A stretch of DNA of 64,000 nucleotides from Cyanophora paradoxa (Eukaryota; Glaucocystophyceae; Cyanophorales; Cyanophoraceae): positions 598,330 to 662,329 of the forward strand of contig QPMI01000453.1 in assembly GCA_004431415.1 (NCBI GenBank). Direction: 5' to 3'. Both the position numbers and the translations under genes were made by a program. The notes beneath the pieces were generated by a model. It was not told the DNA's origin and did not search any database. It saw only the letters and a program-made list of their open reading frames with translations. Below, piece after piece: positions 53,880 through 61,822 of the stretch. Numbering within the stretch: the first letter of the stretch is position 1; the number at the start of each line of letters is the position of its first letter.

Positions 53880-54614
53880 TTAAAGCCAAACTCGTCGTTT
53901 ATATACTGTTGGTGCAACACCTTTGTCCACCTCTGCCTTGGTAGCACCAGGTTCAATGGTGCCCTTTTGGGTTTTGGTCTTCATCTCATCAACTGCCTGC
54001 TCATCGATTTGAGTTTCTTTCTTACCAATGAACTGCTTATCTGGGAGACCAGTAATTCCCATTCTATACACCTCCTTTCGCAGCATCTCCTTTAATTTCG
54101 CTCTCTCTTTCTTCTCAGAGACATACTGTTCAAGTGCACTCGATTTCGCTTCCAGATCTTTTAGTTTCGCAGTCATTTCGTCCCATTGGGCTTTGGGAAT
54201 TCGGTGAATATTCTGTGTAGGTGCGACCTTGTAGGTGACCTCACCAGCCATGGATTGAATTACCTTGTCTGATTCCTTGGAGACACCTTCACCTTTGCGA
54301 GCAAGTGAGAGATCTTGCAGACCCAGTCCTTTATCATCAGCAGCACCAATAATTCGACGAGCACCTTCACCAACTGCTTTCATCTTTGTGGCTTCGGGTG
54401 AAATATTCAATTGATCACTGGTGGATGTTTGAGGCGCTTTATCATCGGGAGATTCTTCGTAAGCAGCATTGAGGGGATCTTCCTGTTGCTGTGATGCTTT
54501 CACTTCATTGACACCATTGAATTTCATGGGATCTGTGTTAATAGAACCGGTTCCAGAGGATGCAGAATATGACATAGCACCGGCAGGAACACCAACTTTG
54601 CGTTTGGAAGGCAT
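53880..54614 (-). CDS. Unrecognised virion-associated-type protein
   Basis: 244 residues, MPSKRKVGVPAGAMSYSASS. Low-complexity N-terminal half (PLNAAYEESPDDKAPQTSTS), then a helical charged middle (KAQWDEMTAKLKDLEAKSSA, KKERAKLKEMLRKEVYRMGI). Basic, Ala/Gly/Ser-rich start as in DNA-condensing or scaffold proteins, but no homology is recognised. It lies immediately downstream of the packaging ATPase with 28 bp between them. Confidence 0.55.
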   Translation of the reverse strand: MPSKRKVGVPAGAMSYSASSGTGSINTDPMKFNGVNEVKASQQQEDPLNAAYEESPDDKAPQTSTSDQLNISPEATKMKAVGEGARRIIGAADDKGLGLQDLSLARKGEGVSKESDKVIQSMAGEVTYKVAPTQNIHRIPKAQWDEMTAKLKDLEAKSSALEQYVSEKKERAKLKEMLRKEVYRMGITGLPDKQFIGKKETQIDEQAVDEMKTKTQKGTIEPGATKAEVDKGVAPTVYKRRVWL

Positions 54615-54642
54615 TGTATATTTATTAGAAGCAGAGATTATT

Positions 54643-55425
54643 TTACAAACCTCTCTTATATCGCATCAGTTTATTCGAATGAACACCACTCTTGACCTCT
54701 TTGGGTGCTTCCTCTTTCTGTGGAGATGGTAGTTCATCTTCTTTCTTTTTGGGCTTCCTGTGGAACCGAGGAAATGGGAAATCTTTGACCAGATCCGCTT
54801 TATCAACATAATAGTTCACCGAATAATTTGCAGAAGACCACACAATATATTGGTAAGAGTGCACATACTCCTCAAACATCTTATAGAAATCGTCCTTGTT
54901 TCGCATGATATTATATTCCTCTTCAATGGCTTCGAGTTCTTTGCGATTTGCAGCACTCAGGAACACAGCATAATCCGAATTTACTCGAATTGTTGAAGAA
55001 ACCTTCCTCAGCTTCTGTGTGATGCAGATAATCGAGATTTTCGAATGGCGACCTCTGGAATAAAGAGATCCCACGATTTTGTCTCGGGTCAAATCAATGA
55101 TTTCGTTGTCTATTAGATCATCTAAGACCACACACAGGTGATTGACAGGTTCCCCTTTTTCGATTTTCTCCTGCCTTTCATCCAGTAATTTGGAAATGTA
55201 AGCAGCATCCCATTTCCCGAGTTGCAATGTTGCAACTGCATCCCAGAAATGATTGAAGGACGTCCCACTCACAACAAGAACAGTATCAATCTTTTTCGCA
55301 TCATGCAGCTGTTTCAACCAATATTTCACACATTCTGACTTGCCTGTTGCAGACTTTCCTATGAAAAGAGCACGAAATGGTGGGGTTATCATCTCAGATG
55401 CAACAAATTCTTCTAAATCGTTCAT
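54643..55425 (-). CDS. FtsK/HerA-type genome-packaging ATPase
   Basis: 260 residues, typical length for PLV, Polinton and virophage packaging ATPases, which drive DNA into the capsid. Walker A is IGKSATGKS (residues 22-30) and Walker B is LCVVLDD (residues 97-103). Later blocks are GSLYSRGRHSKISIICITQK, with the arginine-finger/sensor region, and NSDYAVFLSAANRKELEAI. The C-terminal tail is Lys/Glu/Pro-rich. The start at 55425 is supported by length and by the lack of coding sequence just upstream. Confidence 0.93.
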   Translation of the reverse strand: MNDLEEFVASEMITPPFRALFIGKSATGKSECVKYWLKQLHDAKKIDTVLVVSGTSFNHFWDAVATLQLGKWDAAYISKLLDERQEKIEKGEPVNHLCVVLDDLIDNEIIDLTRDKIVGSLYSRGRHSKISIICITQKLRKVSSTIRVNSDYAVFLSAANRKELEAIEEEYNIMRNKDDFYKMFEEYVHSYQYIVWSSANYSVNYYVDKADLVKDFPFPRFHRKPKKKEDELPSPQKEEAPKEVKSGVHSNKLMRYKRGL

Positions 55426-55494
55426 GGCTTTGTAGATCTTTCTTATTAAAGATAGATAAAAATAACGAACTGTTACTGATAATGGTTTTACAGA

Positions 55495-56480
55495 TTAGAG
55501 AGATAAGAGGAATTGTTTAATGCACCGCTCAATATCAGTTTCTGTGTATGGGATGCGCAAGAGTTGGATATTGTTGGCTTCACAATAGCGGGTTTTAATC
55601 TGATCACGAATTTGCAGTTGCTCAAATGCTTTTTCTCCACCAAAAACCTCTACTGGTTCGAAGTGTTGGCGACCATCATACTCAATTGCGATTTTCAGAG
55701 CGGGAATATAGAAATCGAAGGGAAGTGCTTTTGTTTTACGACAGTCTTCAAAGGTAAATTGTCTGTTGTAATCAAGCCCAATTTCTTCCAAGACTGCTTC
55801 AATTGCAAGTTCACCTTTTGAGTTCTTGCAACGAGGGCAACCTCTATTCATCAGATGATTACAAGGAAGCTGATCGAATTCATTTGAGCATTTCATACAC
55901 TTGATGGATATTTTTGTTTTCTTGTTGACATACTTGACCTTGGAATAGTCATAGCGATCTCCATGGACTTCTTTCGCTTTCTCAATAAATAATTCTGTAT
56001 TATTTCGCCTGTGATGACCATTTTGTTGGAGAAAACATGCTTTGCACCCTTGCTTTCTCAAATGTGCATATGGTGCCTGCTCAAAGGTCGATTTACACCC
56101 ATTACACTTGATCAGAACTTTGCTTCTTGCATTCATATATTCAACGGCAGAATAATCATATCTGTCACCATGAACTTTCTTTGCCTCTTCAACAAAGGTG
56201 CTTTGTGGCTTCTTGCGATCATCATGAAGTTGTTTATCTCTGCAAGAAGGACATCCACCATTATTAACTCTTTTAGCCATGCAAATATGATTTCCAGCAA
56301 TTGTCTCAAAGTATTCCTGCAAGTTTTGCAAAACAGAGTAACCTTTGCATGGTATGACTTGTAAACAACCCGATCATATCCAAATTTATCTCCATGGGCT
56401 GCTTTGCTCTTCTCAATAAACTGTTCGATCGAGAGGGGTTTCTTTGTTTTATTATTGTAGACACCTTTTCTTTAAGTAGA
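55495..56480 (-). CDS. Zinc-ribbon repeat, Vsr-like endonuclease
   Basis: Homing- or repair-type nuclease common in large DNA viruses. Three zinc modules (FIEKSKAAHGDKFGYDRVVY at about 56400; FVEEAKKVHGDRYDYSAVEY; FIEKAKEVHGDRYDYSKVKY), each with two CxxC pairs, precede a C-terminal PD-(D/E)XK/Vsr-like domain: LPFDFYIPALKIAIEYDGRQ, HFEP, then RDQIKTRYCEANNIQLLRIP. The Asp and Glu of FDF...IEYDG and the Gln of GRQH are the likely catalytic set. The open frame starts at 56331; the first module lies upstream in another frame and joins when one T is added at about 56340. No ATG was found for the extended form. Confidence 0.8.
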
Positions 56481-56542
56481 AATCAAGGATGAAAAATGAA
56501 TCAAATTTTGCAGACTTAGGTAACAAAAACATACATTTGTGA

Positions 56543-57913
56543 TTATAGATTGATTCGCCTCAGGCCGTCCTTATCGACTATAATGAAACTGTGCATGAGA
56601 GCACGAACATTAACAGTGATTGTCTGGTCAGAAGGCATGTATAGAGTGAGGAAAGAGGAGGAGGAGTTCGTGAGATCAACATAGCCAGACTGGGCAATGT
56701 TGCGAATCGCTTTCTCTCCATCAACACAGAATGGTAGACCACTGAGGACATATTTGTCTGCAACCTTGTCCATATTTGAGCACTTGAAGGCATCCGCAAT
56801 TAATTCGGCACCTTTGAGGAGAGGGATGGGCTCAGTAGCATAGAGACGTTGACCATTAATTTCAACAGTGAAAGTAATGTCTTTTGAGTTAGCATGCGTT
56901 TTTAGGACACTGTGGGAACCATTGAAACCATCTATACCTGCGGCATCACGAACTGAAACAAGAAGACCATAGACAAGACCAGAGATCTGTGACAGGTTAA
57001 TACGATTTGGCTGAGCATTGCCTTTTGCAGCAAAATTGACACTGTCTACGAAACCAATATCCAGAGCAGGAATAGCCATACCAGTGGTCTTCACCTTCTC
57101 AATGACAGTAGCAAACAGTTCATCAGAAACATTAATAGCATGCATGTAAAGACGAGGAGAAGTGACTTTAATTTCGGGGGTTGTTCCAGAGATGGTGAAA
57201 GTGGTGATTTGTTGACCAACATGGGCAAGAGTAGCATTAGCAGTAGCACCAAGTCCATCATCCTCTGTCTTATCAGCAGCTGTTCCACCAACAACTGGAA
57301 GAGCACGACCACCATAAGAAGTCTCAACATAACCCTTTCCAGCATCCTTGAACCAGACAGTTACCACCATTTCTCCTGAGAGAGCACCAAGAGGTAGGTA
57401 GTGGTTTAGCCATGGGACTGGGATTTCAACAAAGAATGAACCACCAAGTCGGTTGGTTCCATGAGCAGGGATACCATGAACCATTCCCATTGAACGCTTC
57501 TTCTTGGCGAGTTGATCCTCACTGTAATAGATAAGAGGGAAATGAGCAAGGAAATCAGAAGGCACATGGAATGTGTAAGATCCATAGGTGATTTCAAGTC
57601 GAGAGACAAGAGCACCAACTGGGCGAACGTATCCATTGCGAACAAGGTCGGTATCACCAGCAAAAGTGACAGCTGGAAGGTCAAACGCAAGTTCGAGTTT
57701 TCCACAGAAATTGTAGCGAGGGAGCTTGAACGAAATGCGATTTCCAGCATTATTCTCGAAAGTGTTGCTTGGGTTCACAACAACAAGAACTGGCTTCGAC
57801 TTGGATTCAAGACCAAGCATGAGAGAGTTGTCCAGGAAGAACGCCTTGGCTTCTTCCGGGGTTGTTAGAGCTTCTTTCAGAGAAAGACGTTGGAGGGTCG
57901 AAGTAATATCCAT
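56543..57913 (-). CDS. Major capsid protein, double jelly-roll
   Basis: 456 residues from the ATG at 57913 (MDITSTLQRLSLKEALTTPE); an upstream in-frame extension to 57955 is unlikely because a promoter-like motif lies there. PLV-type capsid protein: a first jelly-roll with NRISFKLPRYNFCGKLELAF, RNGYVRPVGALVSRLEITYG and a FFVEIPVPWLNHYLPLGALS strand, then a second half with PRLYMHAINVSDELFATVIE and LPFCVDGEKAIRNIAQSGYV. Length and the order of the capsid pair with the packaging ATPase and penton fit the family. Frame intact. Confidence 0.85.
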   Translation of the reverse strand: MDITSTLQRLSLKEALTTPEEAKAFFLDNSLMLGLESKSKPVLVVVNPSNTFENNAGNRISFKLPRYNFCGKLELAFDLPAVTFAGDTDLVRNGYVRPVGALVSRLEITYGSYTFHVPSDFLAHFPLIYYSEDQLAKKKRSMGMVHGIPAHGTNRLGGSFFVEIPVPWLNHYLPLGALSGEMVVTVWFKDAGKGYVETSYGGRALPVVGGTAADKTEDDGLGATANATLAHVGQQITTFTISGTTPEIKVTSPRLYMHAINVSDELFATVIEKVKTTGMAIPALDIGFVDSVNFAAKGNAQPNRINLSQISGLVYGLLVSVRDAAGIDGFNGSHSVLKTHANSKDITFTVEINGQRLYATEPIPLLKGAELIADAFKCSNMDKVADKYVLSGLPFCVDGEKAIRNIAQSGYVDLTNSSSSFLTLYMPSDQTITVNVRALMHSFIIVDKDGLRRINL

Positions 57914-57923
57914 GATTATCTCT

Positions 57924-57935
57924 TTTATTATACTG
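57924..57935 (-). promoter_or_regulatory. Shared CAGTATAATAAA motif before capsid gene
   Basis: CAGTATAATAAA on the coding strand ends 11 bp before the capsid ATG. The same 12-mer touches the ATG of the 102-residue protein at 37223. It may be a late promoter or transcription start element. Confidence 0.45.
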
Positions 57936-57967
57936 CAACATAAAAAATTCACCAATGATCCTTGATT

Positions 57968-58976
57968 TTACGCAAAATTCGCAATAACCGGATAAGATGG
58001 ATGGGTTTCCGCCATCCTCCTCTTGAAATATTCATACACAGGATCACCAGCAGGTTCATCACCATATCGAATTTCGAAGGTGAGATGCACAGGTTGACCC
58101 TCGAAATCAATTGGTTCATTAATTGCATTCACAATGTCAACCGAAAATGTGGAAAGTCCCAGATTCTTGTTATAGTATTTATAAATCGGATGGGCTTCTG
58201 TCGAATTATAAACGACATGCTCACCATAATCTTTATCTGGAACCACGATTTTGTGGAAATATCCAGTGAGGAGACCATCACCACATTGAACCAGATCACC
58301 CAACTCCTTTACTCTCACAAACAGAACACTATCCCTGGTCTTTTCAGGTTCAAATGAAGATATGATACCATGCACCATCGACCCAGTAAAGATACCATCA
58401 GTCAGAGTATTATAAACTTGTGATTGGATTGGTGTGTTACCATATCTCCCAGGATCAAGACCAAGCAGTCGAGCAGAACTCAAAACCTCTGAATCTGTGC
58501 CTGGGTTGGGTTAATTGCGGTTGAGAAAGCCAGGTAAAACGGTATGGTTGAATGGAATATAACTCGTTTCAGTGTATCATCCCATTTGCAACGAATAGCT
58601 ACTGCTGGTTCTCTCAATGCAAGTTTGGAGTTAATTACATTCACCAGTTGTTGGTGGTTTTGAATGGGTGTGCTGCGACTTATCACAATGTGTTTCCATG
58701 ATTCATAATCAGCAGCAGGTCGATCAGTTGGAATACCAGTGCTTCCTGCACCAGAAAGATATTCAGACCAATAAAGGTAGAATGCATTATCTATTGTCAC
58801 ATCTCCTACTTTGGTTTCACCACTCACCATGGGGATGCTGTTATAGAATTCTGCTGAGACCAGTCTTACTGCTCTTACAAATTCATATGTGCTGGGGAGG
58901 CGAGCAATAAACTCGAAGTAGGTCCATCTCCCGAAATTGTATTGAAAGAGCTCACTTCAATGTAATCCACAGGCAT
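57968..58976 (-). CDS. Minor capsid (penton-type) protein (frame-broken)
   Basis: Directly upstream of the major capsid gene, the usual PLV order. Starts MPVDYIEVSS at 58976. The frame changes near 58950 to YNFGRWTYFEFIARLPSTYE and AVRLVSAEFYNSIPMVSGET (58480-58885), and again near 58485 to SSARLLGLDPGRYGNTP (57968-58483), ending YPVIANFA. Each change is restored by one added base in a short run (TTT, CCC). About 335 residues in all; beta-rich, as expected for a single jelly-roll penton. Only 27 bp separate its start from the divergent gene at 59004. Confidence 0.75.
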
Positions 58977-59003
58977 CTTCTTTATCTATAAACATATATT
59001 AAA
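58977..59003. promoter_or_regulatory. 27-bp divergent promoter
   Basis: cttctttatctataaacata followed by tattaaa separates two divergent start codons. Both genes must use promoters overlapping this AT-rich stretch or lying inside the neighbouring coding sequence. Confidence 0.5.
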
Positions 59004-59933
59004 ATGATTCGGCTGGTCAATATAGATAGCAGAGACCGATCAGATGGACAAATAGAAAACTCCTACAAAGTTTCACTCACAACCCCAGTGACCAAACCAA
59101 GAGAATGTCGAGTTTTGTATGCAGAGATCCCCAACAGCATCTATAACTCCATTGGAACAGACCACCTTCTTGTCAGATTCTACTACCAAGGCATCTCTGA
59201 AACCAAGCAGGTCTTCCTTCTCCCAAGTGGTTACATAAATCAAGGTCATTTCGGGTCACCACTCCATATAATTATGGTCTGAATTTCACATTTACTGGGA
59301 GCAACAATCTCACATATGCATTCAAGGTCTACTACAACCCTACCTCCTACAAATTGGAGTTTTACAGTAATGTTCAATTCGATATGGTTGCATCTACACA
59401 GAGATTGGGTAAACTTCTTGGTGTGAGTTCAGTGGAGTGGGTGGCTTCCACTGAACAGATTTACGATTTCCCAGAGTCTGCAAGGTCTTTATATGCCCCC
59501 GAGAATTTCCTTTATTTCGCAGGAATACCAATCACCCAAACCATCCCCAATGGGGAATCACATTCACAGGATATGAATTCGAGGCATCTCGCTTAAACTA
59601 CAAGTTAGAAGCTTCCAAGATGACAGATATGAATGCAGAACAGTATTTATACATGCACATTAAAGAACTCTCCCCATTTGCTACAAACCACAATATTGTC
59701 CCACAATCTCAACCACAGAATCAAGGAGCGATTCTCAGATTGCAATTAAGTAAAGATATTGGACAGTATGTTTATCACAGTGGAGAGCACAGTGAATACA
59801 TAAAAATAACCGATCGAACCTTGTGATTAGAGAGTTAACAGTTGAGTTTCGCGATTATTATGGTGATCTTGTAGATATGAATGGAATTGACAACTCATTC
59901 CAGTTAGAGTTCTTGGCTATTGGTAATGATTAA
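59004..59933 (+). CDS. IDSRDR-type structural protein (frame-broken)
   Basis: One protein of about 310 residues in four frames: MIRLVNIDSRDRSDGQIENS with ECRVLYAEIPNSIYNSIGTD and LPSGYINQGHF (to 59265); YKLEFYSNVQFDMVAST with LGVSSVEWVAST (to about 59545); EQYLYMHIKELSPF (to 59818); then REYLTVEFRDYYGD-like sequence reading LAIGND before TAA 59931-59933. The start with N-I-D-S-R-D-R and the 'NSIYN' and 'LPSGYIN' turns occur in conserved structural-type proteins of algal viruses and PLVs; function unknown. Each frame change is repaired by one added base (near 59265, 59545 and 59818). Convergent overlap of 17 bp with the next gene. Confidence 0.65.
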
Positions 59934-60219
59934 ACCGATCCTGATAGAAGAACTCCCCATCTGTCTCGAAAATATTAAGAATGGGACTCTTTCGATCTTC
60001 TGTATACCATCGGCGAATTGTCTTATCCCATTTAGCACCATTCTTTTTCAAGAATCTACAAAGAGTTGATCTCCTTGTAATTCGCAATCCCATCTCTTGA
60101 AAGATCTCATAATGATCTTGTATTCTTTTCACAATCAAGATGTAAGTCCCATGGAAATTGTGATATTGCTGGTTAATCGGCATGTTTCCTTTACAGCATG
60201 ATGGGAAATCGTTTGTCAT
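59917..60219 (-). CDS. Small unrecognised protein at right end
   Basis: 101 residues from MTNDFPSCCKGNMPINQQYH; a longer frame to 60333 would run into the terminal repeat and is unlikely. Contains ITRRSTLCRFLKKNGAKWDK and WYTEDRKSPILN, a helix-turn-helix-like basic region. The start codon lies in CGCCAAAAAATGACAA, a sequence shared with the leaders of two other minus-strand genes. Last gene before the right terminal repeat. Confidence 0.6.
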   Translation of the reverse strand: MTNDFPSCCKGNMPINQQYHNFHGTYILIVKRIQDHYEIFQEMGLRITRRSTLCRFLKKNGAKWDKTIRRWYTEDRKSPILNIFETDGEFFYQDRFNHYQ

Positions 60220-60383
60220 TTTTTGGCGAAACGAGAGTATCTCATGAGATAGATGAGAGAATAACAGGTGTGTTTTCAGGGTTGGAGAAATCGGAGAAAC
60301 ATAGAGTATTGCGATTTCCGAGTTAGTTGACACTGAGAAATTCAGAATTTCAGATGGTCTTACTGAAATGGTCAGATAATCGG

Positions 60384-60530
60384 GTGTGACACCTATTTAA
60401 TTGACTGTGACGCCTCTTTAATTGACTGTGACGCCTGTGACGCCTGTGACGCCTACTTTCAAACTTTCTAAAATTTTCAAAAATGACAGACTTCTGAAAA
60501 CAGCCGTCACAGCCGTCACAGGCGTCACAC
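60384..60530. repeat. TGTGACGCC inverted module R1
   Basis: Counterpart of L2: single units tgtgacacc and tgtgacgcc, three tandem tgtgacgcc, spacer, then cgtcacagccgtcacaggcg on the other arm. Confidence 0.85.
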
Positions 60531-60712
60531 CCAATTAAAAATGGAATCTATCTCTCTTACTGGGATATTCAAAATATATTCTTGTCTTACTGAAATCCGT
60601 CTTGTGACACCTCTGACACCTACAAACACTATCCATTAATCCACCTTCTCGAAAATGCGAAGTTGTCTTACTGGAAATGGTCTGCAATTTCGCTGTGACA
60701 CCTAAATTAATT

Positions 60713-60818
60713 GAGTGTGACGCCTGTGACGCCTGTGACGCCTACTTTCAAACTTTTTAAAATTTCAAAAATGACAGACTTCTGAAAACAGGCGTCACAG
60801 CCGTCACAGGCGTCACAG
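60713..60818. repeat. TGTGACGCC inverted module R2
   Basis: gagtgtgacgcctgtgacgc plus a third unit, the ttcaaaaatgacagacttct spacer, then complementary units. One of two nearly identical modules in the right repeat, only one of which has a partner on the left. Confidence 0.85.
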
Positions 60819-60990
60819 ACATTCTGCCCCCCTTACTACTCTTCTCAAAAACAGAAATATATCTTACTGAATATCATTTGAATACTATCTGTCACACTTG
60901 ATTTCATTTATTCTGTTTTATAGAACATCTGCAATCTAATCGATTGATCAATTGGAGACCATGCAACTCTGTGACACCTAAGTTATTGAG

Positions 60991-61110
60991 TGTGACGCCT
61001 GTGACGCCTGTGACACCTACTTTCAAACTTTTTAAATTTTCAAAAATGACAGACTTCTGAAAACAGGCGTCACAGCCGTCACAGGCGTCACAGCCGTCAC
61101 AGGCGTCACA
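60991..61110. repeat. TGTGACGCC inverted module R3
   Basis: As R2 but with an extended right arm of five alternating ggcgtcaca and gccgtcaca units. Together with the flanking gtcacacttgat(t/c)tca sequence it forms a local duplication of the R2 segment. Confidence 0.85.
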
Positions 61111-61727
61111 GACATTCCACCCCTCTTACTGACTTTCTCAAAACAAAACTATCTCTTACTGAATATCATTTGAATACTACCTGTCACACTTGATCTCAAT
61201 TATTCTGTTTTATAGAACATATGCAATATAATCGATTGTTTAATTGGACGTGATGCAGTTCCGATATATTCCAATAGAAAATCCGCAATCTGATCGATTG
61301 TTTAATTGGACATAATGCAACTCTGTGACACTCTTTCGGTGCAAAAATGTAAATCCGCAATTCCATCGATTGTTTAATTGGACATAATGCAACTCTGTGA
61401 CAGTTTTTGCGTTTTCCGATACAAAATGGGCGGTGGTCTACTTCAATACCGATGAGATATATCGAGTTTATGCGAATTTATGCGAATTTATGCGAATTAA
61501 TCGCGATTATATCGTTCTTTAAGTAGTTTAATGTTAATCAATCGAAGTTATATATGTAATCGACAAAGAACATAATTTATCGATATAATATCGATTGAAT
61601 CAATCGTGAATATGCATTAAATTAAACGCGTTATCATTTTTAATACGAAGTTTGCATTAATTTATACAAAGTTTGCATAAAAAGTTAAAGAAATTAATCG
61701 ATAAATATGTATTTTAGTATTAAATTA

Positions 61728-61822
61728 ACACATATTGAAAACGAATTTAAATCCAGAGTGAATCGAGATCGCGAAGCGATCGAGATGAACGAGGGATTTA
61801 AATTCGTTTTTTCAATATGTGT
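61728..61822. repeat. Terminal 95-bp palindrome (right)
   Basis: Same palindrome as at 32998-33092, with an A run shorter by one on the inner arm and a T run longer by one on the outer arm. The inner arm is therefore slightly mismatched with the outer one. Confidence 0.85.

Larger units (their letters stand above)
32998..61822. mobile_element. Integrated Polinton-like virus element
   Basis: A 28,825-bp AT-rich, intron-free block bounded by inverted repeats starting acacatattg...caatatgtgt, set in GC-rich intron-bearing host DNA. It encodes the capsid set (major capsid protein, penton, packaging ATPase), family B polymerase, primase-helicase and a DD35E integrase, which together define Polinton-like viruses and their relatives. 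There is no adenovirus-type maturation protease that I can see. No target-site duplication is visible: the left flank ends acggcag and the right flank begins gctgtgg. Many genes are broken by single-base frame changes. Confidence 0.95.
60231..61822. repeat. Right terminal inverted repeat (1.59 kb)
   Basis: Inverted match to 32998-34374, from acgagagtatctcatg to caatatgtgt. It is about 215 bp longer because it contains a third TGTGACGCC module with its flanks. Its inner end repeats the final codons of the AdoMet decarboxylase without the rest of the gene. Confidence 0.95.

Noticed and set aside
53880-54614. Adenovirus-type maturation protease next to the capsid genes
   Set aside because: No His/Asp/Cys protease motif is visible in this protein or any other frame of the element.
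55513-57868. Plus-strand frames opposite the endonuclease and capsid genes
   Set aside because: Antisense to conserved coding sequence, without motifs.
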